DNA from: Maribacter aestuarii
GTDB taxonomy: Bacteria > Bacteroidota > Bacteroidia > Flavobacteriales > Flavobacteriaceae
Reading direction: 5' to 3'
Assembly (NCBI RefSeq): GCF_027474845.2
Contig: NZ_CP107031.2
Span: 372,001-436,000 of the forward strand
DNA: 64,000 nt
Part shown: positions 27,455-36,381 of the stretch, in pieces
How positions within the stretch are numbered: position 1 is the stretch's first letter
Layout: every line of letters begins with the position of its first letter
The notes under the pieces: model-generated
The model's database searches: none
Seen by the model: the letters and a program-made list of their open reading frames with translations, nothing else
Told to the model about the DNA's origin: nothing
Position numbers and translations under genes: made by a program

Positions 27455-27553
27455 GCAGTTTTATTTTTAGCAATAGCAAAAAAAACACATTCAGTCCTAA
27501 TTGCGAAATATTACCAGCGCAATTACAAACTATAACGATTTAGGCAAGCAATA

Positions 27554-29449
27554 CTACTTTAAAATAACAATTCCGAGTGGAGGAATGGTGATTTCTATGG
27601 ACTTTTTATGCCCATGCCATGCCTTGGTAGAAGATTTTACGCTTGGGTTCAGATTGCCGGCGCCACCATATTGCGCCGCATCACTATTTAAAATTTCCTT
27701 GATTCTTCCTTTTTTAGGTATGCCAATTCTATAATTTTCCCGCAATACCGGAGTAAAATTGCAGGCTACGATTAAATCGTTTTTAGCATCGTGGCCTTTT
27801 CTGATATAAGTTAACACCGAATTTTCATGGTCGCTGTAATCTATCCATTGAAATCCTTCCTGACTGAACTGCTTTTCATAAAGCGCGGGTGAGTTCTTAT
27901 AAATTTGGTTCAAATCCTTTACAAATTGCTGAATACCTGCGTGACCGTCATATTGTAGCAAGTGCCAATCCAAGCTTTTTTGAAAATTCCATTCTGAGGT
28001 TTGCCCAAATTCACCTCCCATGAACATTAGTTTGGTTCCCGGGTGCGTAAACATATATCCAAAAAGCAATCTTAGATTAGCAAAGCGCTGCCATTCATCG
28101 CCTGGCATTCTGTAAACTAAAGATTGTTTGCCGTATACTACCTCATCATGTGAGAACGGGAGCATAAAGTTTTCCGTAAAAGCATAGGTCATACTAAAGG
28201 TAAGGTCGTTCTGATGGTATTTTCTATTAATTGGGTCTTCTTTAAAATACTGTAAGGTATCATGCATCCAACCCATCATCCATTTCATCCCAAAACCCAA
28301 TCCCCCAAACTCTACCGGTCTAGAAACCCCGGTAAAAGCGGTGGATTCCTCCGCAATTGTCTGTACACCTTCAAAGCTAGAATAAACTTCTTGGTTCAGC
28401 TCCCTTATAAAGGACATTGCCTCCAAGTTTTCATTATTACCGTACATATTAGGTTCCCATTCACCATCCTCACGGGAATAATCCAGATAAAGCATAGACG
28501 CTACGGCATCCACACGAAGGCCATCTACATGGAATTGTTCCAACCAGAACAAGGCATTACTGATCAGGAACGCCCTAACCTCATTGCGCCCATAATTAAA
28601 AATTAAGCTTTTCCAATCCTGGTGATATCCCTTTCTTCTGTCCGGATGCTCATAAAGATGCGACCCATCAAAAAATCCAAGCCCATGGGCATCTTCTGGA
28701 AAATGGGAAGGTACCCAGTCTAAAATTACCCCTATATCATTTTGATGAAAGGTATCTACTAACAATTTAAACTCCTCTGGAGAACCGAATCTTGACGTCG
28801 GCGCAAAATATCCCGTTAGCTGGTATCCCCAAGAGGGATCATAGGGATATTCCATAATGGGCATGAACTCCACATGGGTATAGCCCATTTCTTTTACATA
28901 TGCAACAAGGTCCTTTGACAACTCTTTATAACTCAAGAAATTATTATCCTTGTCCCTTTTCCAAGAACCCAAATGCACTTCATATACGGAATAGGGCCTA
29001 TCCAGACCGTTCTTTTCTTTACGATATCCCATCCAATCTTTGTCCTTCCACTTGTATGCTGCATTCCAGACTACGGAAGCCGTTTTTGGGGGATGTTCAC
29101 ATAATCTGGCAAAAGGGTCGGCCTTCTCGGTCCATATATCATTATTATGCGACTGTATCTTATACTTGTAAATCTCACCATGTCCTACTCCTGGAACAAA
29201 ACCTTCCCAAATACCACTAGAATCCCATCTTACATTGAGTTTGTGCTCATTTTCGTTCCAACTATTAAAGTTCCCTACTACAGATACACCCTTTGCTGAA
29301 GGAGCCCAAACCGCAAAGTAGGTTCCTTTCTCACCATCTATTTCTATGGGGTGGGAACCTAATTTATCATACAATCGATAGTGTTTTCCACCTTTGAAGA
29401 GGTTAATATCAAAATCTGTGAACAGTGAGTGTACTATAACTTTGGACAT
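27554..29449 (-). CDS. glgB: 1,4-alpha-glucan branching enzyme
   Basis: Introduces alpha-1,6 branches into glycogen. The 631 residues comprise an N-terminal CBM48 (TYFAVWAPSAKGVSVVGNFN), a GH13 barrel and a C-terminal beta domain. The nucleophile Asp near 314 lies in GLRVDAVASM and the acid/base Glu near 367 in AEESTAF, with the usual 53-residue spacing. The GH13 region I motif appears near VILDWVPSHFP, and FSHDEVVYGKQSL is the substrate-binding His-Asp. No glgA or glgC is adjacent. Confidence 0.96.
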   Translation of the reverse strand: MSKVIVHSLFTDFDINLFKGGKHYRLYDKLGSHPIEIDGEKGTYFAVWAPSAKGVSVVGNFNSWNENEHKLNVRWDSSGIWEGFVPGVGHGEIYKYKIQSHNNDIWTEKADPFARLCEHPPKTASVVWNAAYKWKDKDWMGYRKEKNGLDRPYSVYEVHLGSWKRDKDNNFLSYKELSKDLVAYVKEMGYTHVEFMPIMEYPYDPSWGYQLTGYFAPTSRFGSPEEFKLLVDTFHQNDIGVILDWVPSHFPEDAHGLGFFDGSHLYEHPDRRKGYHQDWKSLIFNYGRNEVRAFLISNALFWLEQFHVDGLRVDAVASMLYLDYSREDGEWEPNMYGNNENLEAMSFIRELNQEVYSSFEGVQTIAEESTAFTGVSRPVEFGGLGFGMKWMMGWMHDTLQYFKEDPINRKYHQNDLTFSMTYAFTENFMLPFSHDEVVYGKQSLVYRMPGDEWQRFANLRLLFGYMFTHPGTKLMFMGGEFGQTSEWNFQKSLDWHLLQYDGHAGIQQFVKDLNQIYKNSPALYEKQFSQEGFQWIDYSDHENSVLTYIRKGHDAKNDLIVACNFTPVLRENYRIGIPKKGRIKEILNSDAAQYGGAGNLNPSVKSSTKAWHGHKKSIEITIPPLGIVILK

Positions 29450-29616
29450 AGGTATTATAATTTTGGCGTAAATCTAATCAACTTTGAATTAACTACTGTA
29501 TTTTGGTTTCCTCAACTCCATTGATTGTTACATAATTTCTAAAATACTAAAAATTGGAACGCTTTTTGAAATGAAGTCCATAATAAACATCTGTAAATCC
29601 GAAAAATCAATATAAC

Positions 29617-30183
29617 ATGAAAAAATTCAATTTAATCTTAGGTGCATTCGTAACTCTATTTCTACTGTCCTGTGAAGGACCTCAAGGCCCTCCGGGGTTT
29701 GACGGTTTTGACGGTCGCGATGGTATAGATGGCGAAGACGGTATTAATATATTAGGGAAAGTAATAGACATTGAAGGAACCTTTGATATTTCGAACGAAT
29801 ATTCGATTTTTTATGAATTCCCACAAACCGTAGAAGTTTTTGAAACCGACGTAGTGTTAGTCTATCTATTATGGGACCAAACAGAAGATGGTAACGGGGA
29901 GCCTGTGGATATATGGAGACTACTGCCACAGACAAGAATTCTGGACCAAGGATTACTACAATATAATTACGACTTCACATTTTTTGATGTTAATATTTTC
30001 TTGGAGTCCGATTTTGACTTGGAGACTTTACAACCGGGCGATACGGATAATCAAGTCTTCCGTATTGCGGTTCTTCCGGCAGAATCGGCGCAATCCGGTA
30101 AATTGGATACGTCCAATATAAATTCTGTTATGGGTGCTTTAGGCATTTCAGAAGACCAAGTGAGTAAAATTAAGTTGGACTGA
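29617..30183 (+). CDS. Lipoprotein with short collagen-like segment
   Basis: A 188-residue lipoprotein. MKKFNLILGAFVTLFLLSC gives a lipobox with Cys at 19. Directly after it lie about nine Gly-X-Y triplets (GPQGPPGFDGFDGRDG, then IDGEDG) at residues 22-45. The remainder is acidic with beta strands and no recognised domain. Similar short collagen-like lipoproteins occur in many flavobacteria; function is unknown. A single gene, ended by a strong terminator. Confidence 0.8.
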   Translation: MKKFNLILGAFVTLFLLSCEGPQGPPGFDGFDGRDGIDGEDGINILGKVIDIEGTFDISNEYSIFYEFPQTVEVFETDVVLVYLLWDQTEDGNGEPVDIWRLLPQTRILDQGLLQYNYDFTFFDVNIFLESDFDLETLQPGDTDNQVFRIAVLPAESAQSGKLDTSNINSVMGALGISEDQVSKIKLD

Positions 30184-30205
30184 TAAAAAAGTCTAGAACG
30201 ATTTC

Positions 30206-30236
30206 AGCCCCGCTTTAAGACGGGGCTTTTTTTTAC
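30206..30236 (+). terminator. Terminator of the collagen-like lipoprotein gene
   Basis: AGCCCCG and CGGGGCT pair across TTTAAGA, and the stem is followed by a run of eight T residues. It starts 23 bases after the stop. Confidence 0.93.
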
Positions 30237-30341
30237 GCTATCCTCTCATATTTGGTAAACCTTAACAGAATCTTTTGTGTAAGTAGTCTAAATTTGAAAT
30301 GATTACTCTGCAAAAACGTCTAAAAAGAAAAAAATACGATT

Positions 30342-30842
30342 ATGATTTTGAGAATTTTAACAGTGATTTTGATAGTACTGACCAGTTGTAAGGGAGTATC
30401 CCAAGAAAAGGATATGGCTTCCGAAAGTAATACGGAAACGACTAAAGAATTTCCAGTTCAAAAAACTGAGGCCGAATGGAAGGCACAACTAACGGATGAA
30501 GAATTTTATGTACTAAGAAAGGCAGCGACTGAAAATCCGTTCACTAGTGAACTGCTGGATAATAAAAAGAAAGGTACTTATGTATGCGCAGCATGTGGCG
30601 CACCAGTTTTTGAAAGTGATACAAAATTCGATTCAGGTACTGGATGGCCCAGTTTCTACCAGGAAATTGAGGGCAATGTTGCATATGATGTGGATTATAA
30701 AATTGGATATAAGCGAACCGAAGAGCATTGCGCCACCTGTGGTGGACATTTAGGGCATGTTTTTGACGACGGCCCTGCCCCTACTGGAAAAAGACATTGT
30801 ATCAATGGAGTGGCACTAGATTTTGTGCCAGATTCAAAGTAA
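30342..30842 (+). CDS. msrB: Peptide-methionine (R)-S-oxide reductase, lipoprotein form
   Basis: Reduces methionine-R-sulfoxide in proteins. The 166-residue product has a signal peptide with the lipobox LTSC (Cys about 16), so it acts outside the cytoplasm. The MsrB domain starts around EAEWKAQLTDEEFYVLR. Zinc pairs CAAC and CATC are present, as is FDSGTGWPSFY. The catalytic Cys is near residue 153 in RHCINGVAL. The envelope location suggests repair of oxidised surface or periplasmic proteins (inference). Confidence 0.94.
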   Translation: MILRILTVILIVLTSCKGVSQEKDMASESNTETTKEFPVQKTEAEWKAQLTDEEFYVLRKAATENPFTSELLDNKKKGTYVCAACGAPVFESDTKFDSGTGWPSFYQEIEGNVAYDVDYKIGYKRTEEHCATCGGHLGHVFDDGPAPTGKRHCINGVALDFVPDSK

Positions 30843-30864
30843 ATTACAAAAACTAATATTTTGA

Positions 30865-30915
30865 CTTCCAAATGGGTAGTCCGCTAGGGATTATCGTTTG
30901 GAAGTTTTATTTTTT
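30865..30915 (+). terminator. Probable terminator of msrB
   Basis: CTTCCAAA (30865-30872) pairs with TTTGGAAG (30897-30904); the inner part allows further imperfect pairing. TTTTATTTTTTAG follows. It is 22 bases after the msrB stop. Confidence 0.65.
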
Positions 30916-30931
30916 AGGAATTATTTAAAAT

Positions 30932-31465
30932 ATGTTAGACCTAGAGAATTATATCCAAAGTGTCCGGTTGGAATTTGAACGTTACAAAACCCTAGGCGAT
31001 AAAACATTCCAACAACTCTCCGATGAAGAATTATTATGGAAATATTCCTCAACGGATAACAGTATTGCCCAAATCGTAAAGCACATGGCGGGTAATATGT
31101 TGAGCAGATGGACCAATTTTTTGACAGAGGACGGCGAAAAACCGTGGCGACAAAGGGAAAATGAGTTTTCCGAACCTTCAACTAAAAAATCGGAAATCAT
31201 TACGTCTTGGGAACAGGGTTGGGATTGTCTTTTCAATGCCTTAAATCAAATCGATAGTAAAAATTTCAATACTGAAATAAAAATTAGAAATGAATCGCAT
31301 ACCATAGTTGAAGCTTTGAATAGGCAGTTGGCCCATTACCCCAACCATGTTGGTCAAATTGTACTATTGGGTAAAATGATAAAAGGAGGCGAATGGAGGT
31401 CCTTATCCATTCCAAAAGGCGAATCAGAGGCCTTTAATCGCATGAAATTTGGAGGTAAAGAATAA
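30932..31465 (+). CDS. DinB-like / DUF1572 protein
   Basis: A 177-residue cytoplasmic helical protein. The metal-ligand pattern of the DinB superfamily is visible: His in IAQIVKHMAGNMLSRW (about 51) and the late pair in LAHYPNHVGQIVLLGK. DUF1572 is the closest match by feel. DinB-like proteins are four-helix bundles that often use low-molecular-weight thiols, but the substrate cannot be predicted. It lies between msrB and lpdA, each apparently with its own promoter. Confidence 0.8.
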   Translation: MLDLENYIQSVRLEFERYKTLGDKTFQQLSDEELLWKYSSTDNSIAQIVKHMAGNMLSRWTNFLTEDGEKPWRQRENEFSEPSTKKSEIITSWEQGWDCLFNALNQIDSKNFNTEIKIRNESHTIVEALNRQLAHYPNHVGQIVLLGKMIKGGEWRSLSIPKGESEAFNRMKFGGKE

Positions 31466-31511
31466 GTTCGTATAAATCTACAAAAGCAACTTTTTAAATT
31501 TAGGATGATTC

Positions 31512-31541
31512 TTGCCCTTCAACTCCTATTTTGTATTTTTG
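31512..31541 (+). promoter_or_regulatory. Bacteroidota-type promoter of lpdA
   Basis: TTG (31512-31514), a 19-base spacer and TATTTTTG (31534-31541) fit the consensus. The -7 element ends 45 bases before the lpdA ATG. Confidence 0.72.
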
Positions 31542-31586
31542 CACCGCTCCCGAGGAAGTTGGGGTTAACAACATAAAAATAGAAGT

Positions 31587-32978
31587 ATGAGCACTTTTGA
31601 TGTTATTGTTTTAGGTAGTGGCCCAGGTGGTTATGTTACAGCGATTAGAGCTTCTCAGCTTGGACTAAAAACCGCTATCATTGAGAAAGAAAGTCTTGGT
31701 GGTGTATGCCTAAACTGGGGATGCATCCCAACCAAAGCATTACTTAAATCTGCTCAGGTTTTTGAGTATTTGCAGCATGCGGAAGATTATGGACTAAAAG
31801 CAGATGGTGTTGATAAGGATTTCAATGCCGTTGTGAAGAGAAGTAGAAGCGTGGCCGATGGGATGAGCAAAGGCGTTCAATTTCTGATGAAGAAAAATAA
31901 AATAGAAGTCATAAATGGATATGGGACTTTAAAATCGGGGAAGAAGGTTTCCGTAAAGGCTGAAGACGGGAAAGAAACCGAATACAGCGCAGAACATGTC
32001 ATTATTGCTACAGGTGCCAGAAGCAGAGAATTACCTAGTCTACCCCAGGATGGGAAGAAAATAATCGGTTATAGGAAAGCCATGACCTTGGAAAGTCAAC
32101 CCAAAAAAATGATCGTTGTCGGTAGTGGTGCCATTGGGATTGAGTTCGCTTATTTCTACAATTCTATGGGAACGGAAGTAACCGTGGTCGAATATCTTCC
32201 AAATATTGTTCCCGTAGAGGATGAGGACGTATCCAAACAATTGGAACGAAGCTTTAAAAAGTCGGGAATAAAAATAATGACCTCTGCAGAGGTGACTTCG
32301 GTCGATACCTCAGGGAGTGGTGTAAAGGCTACTGTAAAAACCTCTAAGGGTGAAGAAATTTTAGAAGCGGACATCGTATTATCTGCGGTTGGCATTAAGT
32401 CCAATATCGAAAATATTGGATTAGAGTCTGTTGGAATAGCAACGGATAGGGATAAGATTTTGGTAAACGATTATTACCAAACAAATATTCCCGGGTATTA
32501 TGCGATTGGGGATGTTACTCCAGGTCAGGCCTTGGCGCACGTAGCTTCCGCAGAGGGTATTCTTTGTGTGGAAAAAATTGCAGGAATGCACGTTGAGCCT
32601 TTGGATTACGGAAATATTCCTGGATGTACCTATTGTTCGCCGGAAATTGCCTCTGTCGGACTTACTGAAAAACAAGCCAAAGAAAAAGGTCTGGATATTA
32701 AAGTAGGCAAGTTTCCTTTCTCAGCAAGTGGTAAGGCAAAAGCCTCTGGAGCTTCAGATGGTTTTGTAAAAGTAATTTTCGATGCCAAGTACGGGGAATG
32801 GTTGGGTTGCCATATGATTGGCGCTGGTGTGACCGATATGATTGCTGAGGCTGTTTTAGGTAGGAAGCTTGAAACTACAGGACATGAGGTCCTAAAAGCT
32901 GTTCACCCGCACCCAACAATGAGCGAAGCGGTTATGGAGGCCGTTGCCGATGCCTATGACGAGGTAATTCATTTGTAA
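31587..32978 (+). CDS. lpdA: Dihydrolipoyl dehydrogenase (E3)
   Basis: A flavoprotein that reoxidises lipoyl groups of 2-oxoacid dehydrogenase complexes and the glycine cleavage system. The 463 residues match E3. FAD loop GSGPGGYVTAIRA is at about 10-22. The redox pair is C41 and C46 in GGVCLNWGCIP. The NAD loop is VVGSGAIGIEFAYF, and the dimer-interface catalytic motif is HPHPTMSEAVMEA near the C-terminus. No E1/E2 genes are adjacent. Confidence 0.96.
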   Translation: MSTFDVIVLGSGPGGYVTAIRASQLGLKTAIIEKESLGGVCLNWGCIPTKALLKSAQVFEYLQHAEDYGLKADGVDKDFNAVVKRSRSVADGMSKGVQFLMKKNKIEVINGYGTLKSGKKVSVKAEDGKETEYSAEHVIIATGARSRELPSLPQDGKKIIGYRKAMTLESQPKKMIVVGSGAIGIEFAYFYNSMGTEVTVVEYLPNIVPVEDEDVSKQLERSFKKSGIKIMTSAEVTSVDTSGSGVKATVKTSKGEEILEADIVLSAVGIKSNIENIGLESVGIATDRDKILVNDYYQTNIPGYYAIGDVTPGQALAHVASAEGILCVEKIAGMHVEPLDYGNIPGCTYCSPEIASVGLTEKQAKEKGLDIKVGKFPFSASGKAKASGASDGFVKVIFDAKYGEWLGCHMIGAGVTDMIAEAVLGRKLETTGHEVLKAVHPHPTMSEAVMEAVADAYDEVIHL

Positions 32979-33084
32979 GGTGTTCATAGGGCTTGGAAGT
33001 TGATAGGATTATTCAGATACTGTCACATCCAAACCCTTAACAAGCTTATTAACTTTATTCACATTTATAAAATTCTTTCAAAAT

Positions 33085-33366
33085 ATGCTTAAGGCGTTCA
33101 GAGTAACCGCGATTTTAGAGGGAATTTCTTATTTAGCCCTTTTCGGTATTACAATGCCCTTAAAATACTGGGCGGAAATTCCGGGACCAAATAAGGTGGT
33201 CGGTTACGCTCATGGGGTACTCTTTATTGCATTTATAGCCCTTGCGCTAATCGTTTGCTTTCAAAAAAAATGGGGCGTTAAGCGCTTTATCATATTTGGT
33301 ATCGCTTCCCTCCTACCGTTTGCGACCTTTTATGTGGAAGAAAAATACCTTCGGCCTGCATCTTAG
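33085..33366 (+). CDS. DUF3817 membrane protein
   Basis: A 93-residue protein with three membrane helices, beginning MLKAFRVTAILEGISYLALFG. The charged GPNKVVGYAHGVLFI between helices 1 and 2 is the family hallmark of DUF3817 (YdzA-like). Its function is unknown. A single gene ending one base before the convergent GSDH gene, with no terminator between. Confidence 0.85.
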   Translation: MLKAFRVTAILEGISYLALFGITMPLKYWAEIPGPNKVVGYAHGVLFIAFIALALIVCFQKKWGVKRFIIFGIASLLPFATFYVEEKYLRPAS

Positions 33367-33367
33367 C

Positions 33368-34540
33368 TTACTCTATTTTTTCTTCAAATCGATAAATATT
33401 TCCGTCAAAGCTACACACAAAAAGCTCGTTGTTGTCGTCGGTACCAAACGATGAAATATTAAGTCCGGTCTCCAGCAACAGTTGATTATTTAGATTACCA
33501 CCTAGGTTCGTGCTGAGTGCCCATATACGTCCCGAAATAAAATCTCCATAGATGTAAAACCCTTTCAAAGAAGGTACCAATGATCCTCGATAAACATAAC
33601 CACCGGTTACCGACTTGTCGTTTGAATCGTGATTGTATTCAAATACAGGAGCTATGGTCCCCTCGCTTTCACAGTTGACAGCATTATAACACCTAGTTCC
33701 CTCTAAAATATTCCAACCGTAGTTACCGCCGTTTTGTATAATATCGATTTCCTCTAATTCTCCTTGACCAACATCCCCAGCCCACAGCCGCCCGCTTTGA
33801 ACATCAAAGCTAAAACGCCACGGGTTTCTGAGACCATAGGCAAAAATCTCAGCTCTAGCATCTTGTGTATCTACAAATGGGTTTTCCGCGGGGATGCTAT
33901 ATTCCAACCCATTCTCGAGTACATTTACATCAATTCTAAGAATTTTACCGAGAAGGTTATTCAGATTCTGGGCATTTCCGTTCGGGTCACCTGCACCACC
34001 TCCGTCTCCGGAGGAAATGTATAAATATCCGTCCGGACCAAAAGCTAATTGCCCCCCGTTATGATTATCAAAAGGTTGAGGAATACGTAATAAAACAGTC
34101 TCACTAGTAATATCTGCCAAGTTGGGATTGGTCGCAGAAACTTTAAAGCGAGAAACTAAGGCTAAGTCGTTTGAAGGGGTGTAGGTGACATAAAAAAAAC
34201 CATTAGTCCCAAAATTTGGATGAAATGCAAGACCTAATAACCCCAACTCCCCAGAACTGGCAATTCTATTTCCTATATCAAAAAAAGTAGTAGTATTCTC
34301 TACTGATTCGTCATTTTCAAAAACTTTTATTGCCCCACCCTGCTCAACGACGAATAATCTATTTGAGCCATCTTCTGGGCTTTGTAGATCTAAAGGTCTA
34401 GAAAAATCCAAATTCGGAAATGCATTTACAAGACTTATAGTGTCTTCCGGAATCGGTGCAGGTGAATTATTGTCGTCATTACTGCACGAGATGAATAACA
34501 AGAAAATAATACCAAATGGCAATAGGAAAGGCCTTTTCAT
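33368..34540 (-). CDS. PQQ-type glucose/sorbosone dehydrogenase-like lipoprotein
   Basis: A 390-residue exported beta-propeller. The lipobox is LFISC with Cys near 19, followed by an Asp/Asn spacer. The GSDH-fold signature elements are FVVEQGGAIKVF, LGLLGLAFHPNFGTNGFFYVTYT, PFDNHNGGQLAFGPDGYLYISSGDGG and GLRNPWRFSFD. Known family members use PQQ to oxidise aldose sugars, while others are of unknown activity (such as HHIP-like). PQQ biosynthesis genes are not nearby, so the cofactor is inferred. Confidence 0.9.
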   Translation of the reverse strand: MKRPFLLPFGIIFLLFISCSNDDNNSPAPIPEDTISLVNAFPNLDFSRPLDLQSPEDGSNRLFVVEQGGAIKVFENDESVENTTTFFDIGNRIASSGELGLLGLAFHPNFGTNGFFYVTYTPSNDLALVSRFKVSATNPNLADITSETVLLRIPQPFDNHNGGQLAFGPDGYLYISSGDGGGAGDPNGNAQNLNNLLGKILRIDVNVLENGLEYSIPAENPFVDTQDARAEIFAYGLRNPWRFSFDVQSGRLWAGDVGQGELEEIDIIQNGGNYGWNILEGTRCYNAVNCESEGTIAPVFEYNHDSNDKSVTGGYVYRGSLVPSLKGFYIYGDFISGRIWALSTNLGGNLNNQLLLETGLNISSFGTDDNNELFVCSFDGNIYRFEEKIE

Positions 34541-34614
34541 AGCAATGGGGTTTACCTATATACGGTAAAACTGGCTCCTTTAGATTCAAAGAAGAACCAA
34601 GGTGACTAAAACTT

Positions 34615-35028
34615 CTATAGAAAACTTTTTATCGCCAAATCGTAGCTTTGTAGACCAAAGCCCAATATAACACCCTTTGCACCAGCTGAAATATAGGAAA
34701 CATGCCGAAACTCTTCTCTTTTATACGTATTGGATATATGTACTTCTACAACGGGAGTTTCTATAGCTTTTACTGCATCGCCTATACCGACCGAAGTATG
34801 CGTGTAAGCGGCCGCATTTAGAATGATACCGTCATGCGAGAAACCAATTTCTTGAATCTTATCGATGAGCTCTCCTTCAATATTAGATTGGAAGTATTCC
34901 AACTGAACATCCTTGTACTTAAATTGAAGTTCCGAAAAATAATCTTCAAAGGTTTTGTTCCCATAAACTTCTGGCTCTCGCTTCCCGAGAAGGTTGAGAT
35001 TAGGGCCATTTATTATAATCAACTTCAT
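34615..35028 (-). CDS. aroQ: 3-dehydroquinate dehydratase, type II
   Basis: The third step of the shikimate pathway. The 137-residue form starting MKLIIINGPNLNLLG is chosen because family members start there; an upstream ATG adds ten unrelated residues. The active-site loop GKREPEVYG carries the catalytic Tyr. AAAYTHTSVGIGDA and PVVEVHISN (catalytic His) follow. The position directly upstream of xerD, on the opposite strand and several genes away, is a flavobacterial arrangement I recall only loosely. Confidence 0.95.
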   Translation of the reverse strand: MKLIIINGPNLNLLGKREPEVYGNKTFEDYFSELQFKYKDVQLEYFQSNIEGELIDKIQEIGFSHDGIILNAAAYTHTSVGIGDAVKAIETPVVEVHISNTYKREEFRHVSYISAGAKGVILGFGLQSYDLAIKSFL

Positions 35029-35062
35029 AAGGTAAAAATAGCGATAAAATAAAAGCATAAAA

Positions 35063-35088
35063 AAAGCGAAAACAATTGTTTTCGCTTT
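35063..35088 (-). terminator. Terminator of the beta-barrel gene upstream of aroQ
   Basis: AAAGCGAAAACAA pairs with TTGTTTTCGCTTT as a perfect palindrome. On the minus strand it is followed by TTTTTATGCTTTTATTTT. It lies 25 bases past the stop of the beta-barrel gene. Confidence 0.85.
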
Positions 35089-35112
35089 TATACTATGGTA
35101 TGCTACGGACGT

Positions 35113-35616
35113 TTAGTTAAAACGGTAACCCGCACCAATTGTCAATGTGTTATAATCAACTGCGTCACCGAAATCTCCTCCTCTACTGATTTCAAATCCG
35201 TAACGAGCTTCTACGAACCAATTTTCATTGAATTGGTATCCACCACCAACGGCTAAATCAATTCCCAATGCACCATCTGGAACATCTTCCAATAAATAAT
35301 TCACTTGTGGTCCAGCCTGTACGTTAAACGATTCTACAACTTCATATTTGAACATTACAGGAATATATAATGATGTTAAATCACTTACTATACTTAACAA
35401 GGCAGAGGGTTCCAAATCAATCTTATCGCTAAGCTCAAAATTATATCCACCACCAACGTAGAATCCTAATTCACTATCGGAAGCATCTCCAAATGATCCT
35501 AAATCTACCTTAGCGGTTACGTTGTTAATACCTGCTTTAACTGCAAAACCTTGCTGTGCACTTACCGAAAAAGTAACTCCTAGAACGAAAAATGCAATTA
35601 CTCCAAATTTTTTCAT
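35113..35616 (-). CDS. Outer-membrane beta-barrel (porin-family) protein
   Basis: A 167-residue protein with signal peptide MKKFGVIAFFVLGVTFSVSAQ. The mature part has alternating hydrophobic strands and recurring Gly-Tyr turns (FYVGGGYNFEL, AVGGGYQFNENWFVEARYGFEI) and ends GAGYRFN with the terminal aromatic needed for barrel assembly. It belongs to the broad PorT/OmpX-like small barrel group; no specific ligand can be named. A related decayed copy lies at 36382-36735. Confidence 0.85.
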   Translation of the reverse strand: MKKFGVIAFFVLGVTFSVSAQQGFAVKAGINNVTAKVDLGSFGDASDSELGFYVGGGYNFELSDKIDLEPSALLSIVSDLTSLYIPVMFKYEVVESFNVQAGPQVNYLLEDVPDGALGIDLAVGGGYQFNENWFVEARYGFEISRGGDFGDAVDYNTLTIGAGYRFN

Positions 35617-35674
35617 AATTATTGTTTTTGATTTGTTCTAAAACGTTAGTATGTATTTTATATTGTTTTTAGCA

Positions 35675-36193
35675 CTAGAATAAAAACAAGACTCCGAGTA
35701 GCGCACTGGAAAAGGTAACCTCATCATTTACAGCAAAGTAGGATACGTTGATCTCTGTGGTTCCACCACTAATGTCAAAACCTATAGTCGGTCTATAATA
35801 AAATCCACCTTCATTTCCTTTGTTTATACCTACGGCATAGCCTACGTCTCCACCAATTTTAAAACCGGAGGTAGGATATATTCTTAAGGATCCAGCAATG
35901 GGTATAAACTGAACATTATCAAACTCGGTCTCTATTGTGAGCCCACCATTAGAAACGGTCTGCTTTTCACCGAATGCATTTGAAAATCCGGTTGCGATTC
36001 CCAAATCGATCTCCCTAGAAACGCCCCAATGTTGATATACATCCAGTCCTAAATTAAGACTGTAGGCTTCGGAAAAATCCCCAACTACTAAACCTACATT
36101 GATTCCAGCTCTAAAATTAGTCCTGTCAACTTGAGCTTGAAGTCCCAAAGAAGCAAGGAAAAGTGCGCACAAAAATACAAACTTACTCTTCAT
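35675..36193 (-). CDS. Outer-membrane beta-barrel protein
   Basis: A 172-residue secreted protein. The signal peptide is MKSKFVFLCALFLASLGLQAQ. The mature sequence alternates strands (NLGLDVYQHWGVSREIDLGIATGF) and ends in LLGVLFLF, consistent with a small barrel. It is similar in type to the neighbouring 167-residue barrel but divergent in sequence. The order on the minus strand is this gene, then the 35113 gene, 58 bases apart, so co-transcription is possible. Confidence 0.78.
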   Translation of the reverse strand: MKSKFVFLCALFLASLGLQAQVDRTNFRAGINVGLVVGDFSEAYSLNLGLDVYQHWGVSREIDLGIATGFSNAFGEKQTVSNGGLTIETEFDNVQFIPIAGSLRIYPTSGFKIGGDVGYAVGINKGNEGGFYYRPTIGFDISGGTTEINVSYFAVNDEVTFSSALLGVLFLF

Positions 36194-36381
36194 AAAATTA
36201 TATTGGTTTGGTTATTAGCGTAAAAGTAGAGGCTTGATAATACTTCTAGCAATCTTTGTTGTAAACCTACCAAAGAGCGTTGTGGAAAGGGATATAGTAG
36301 TAGTGATTGACTTGATACAACATAATGTAAACAAAAAAAGTGGAAAACTTCCTTTTGCACTTCCATATCATTTTGTGGTTC

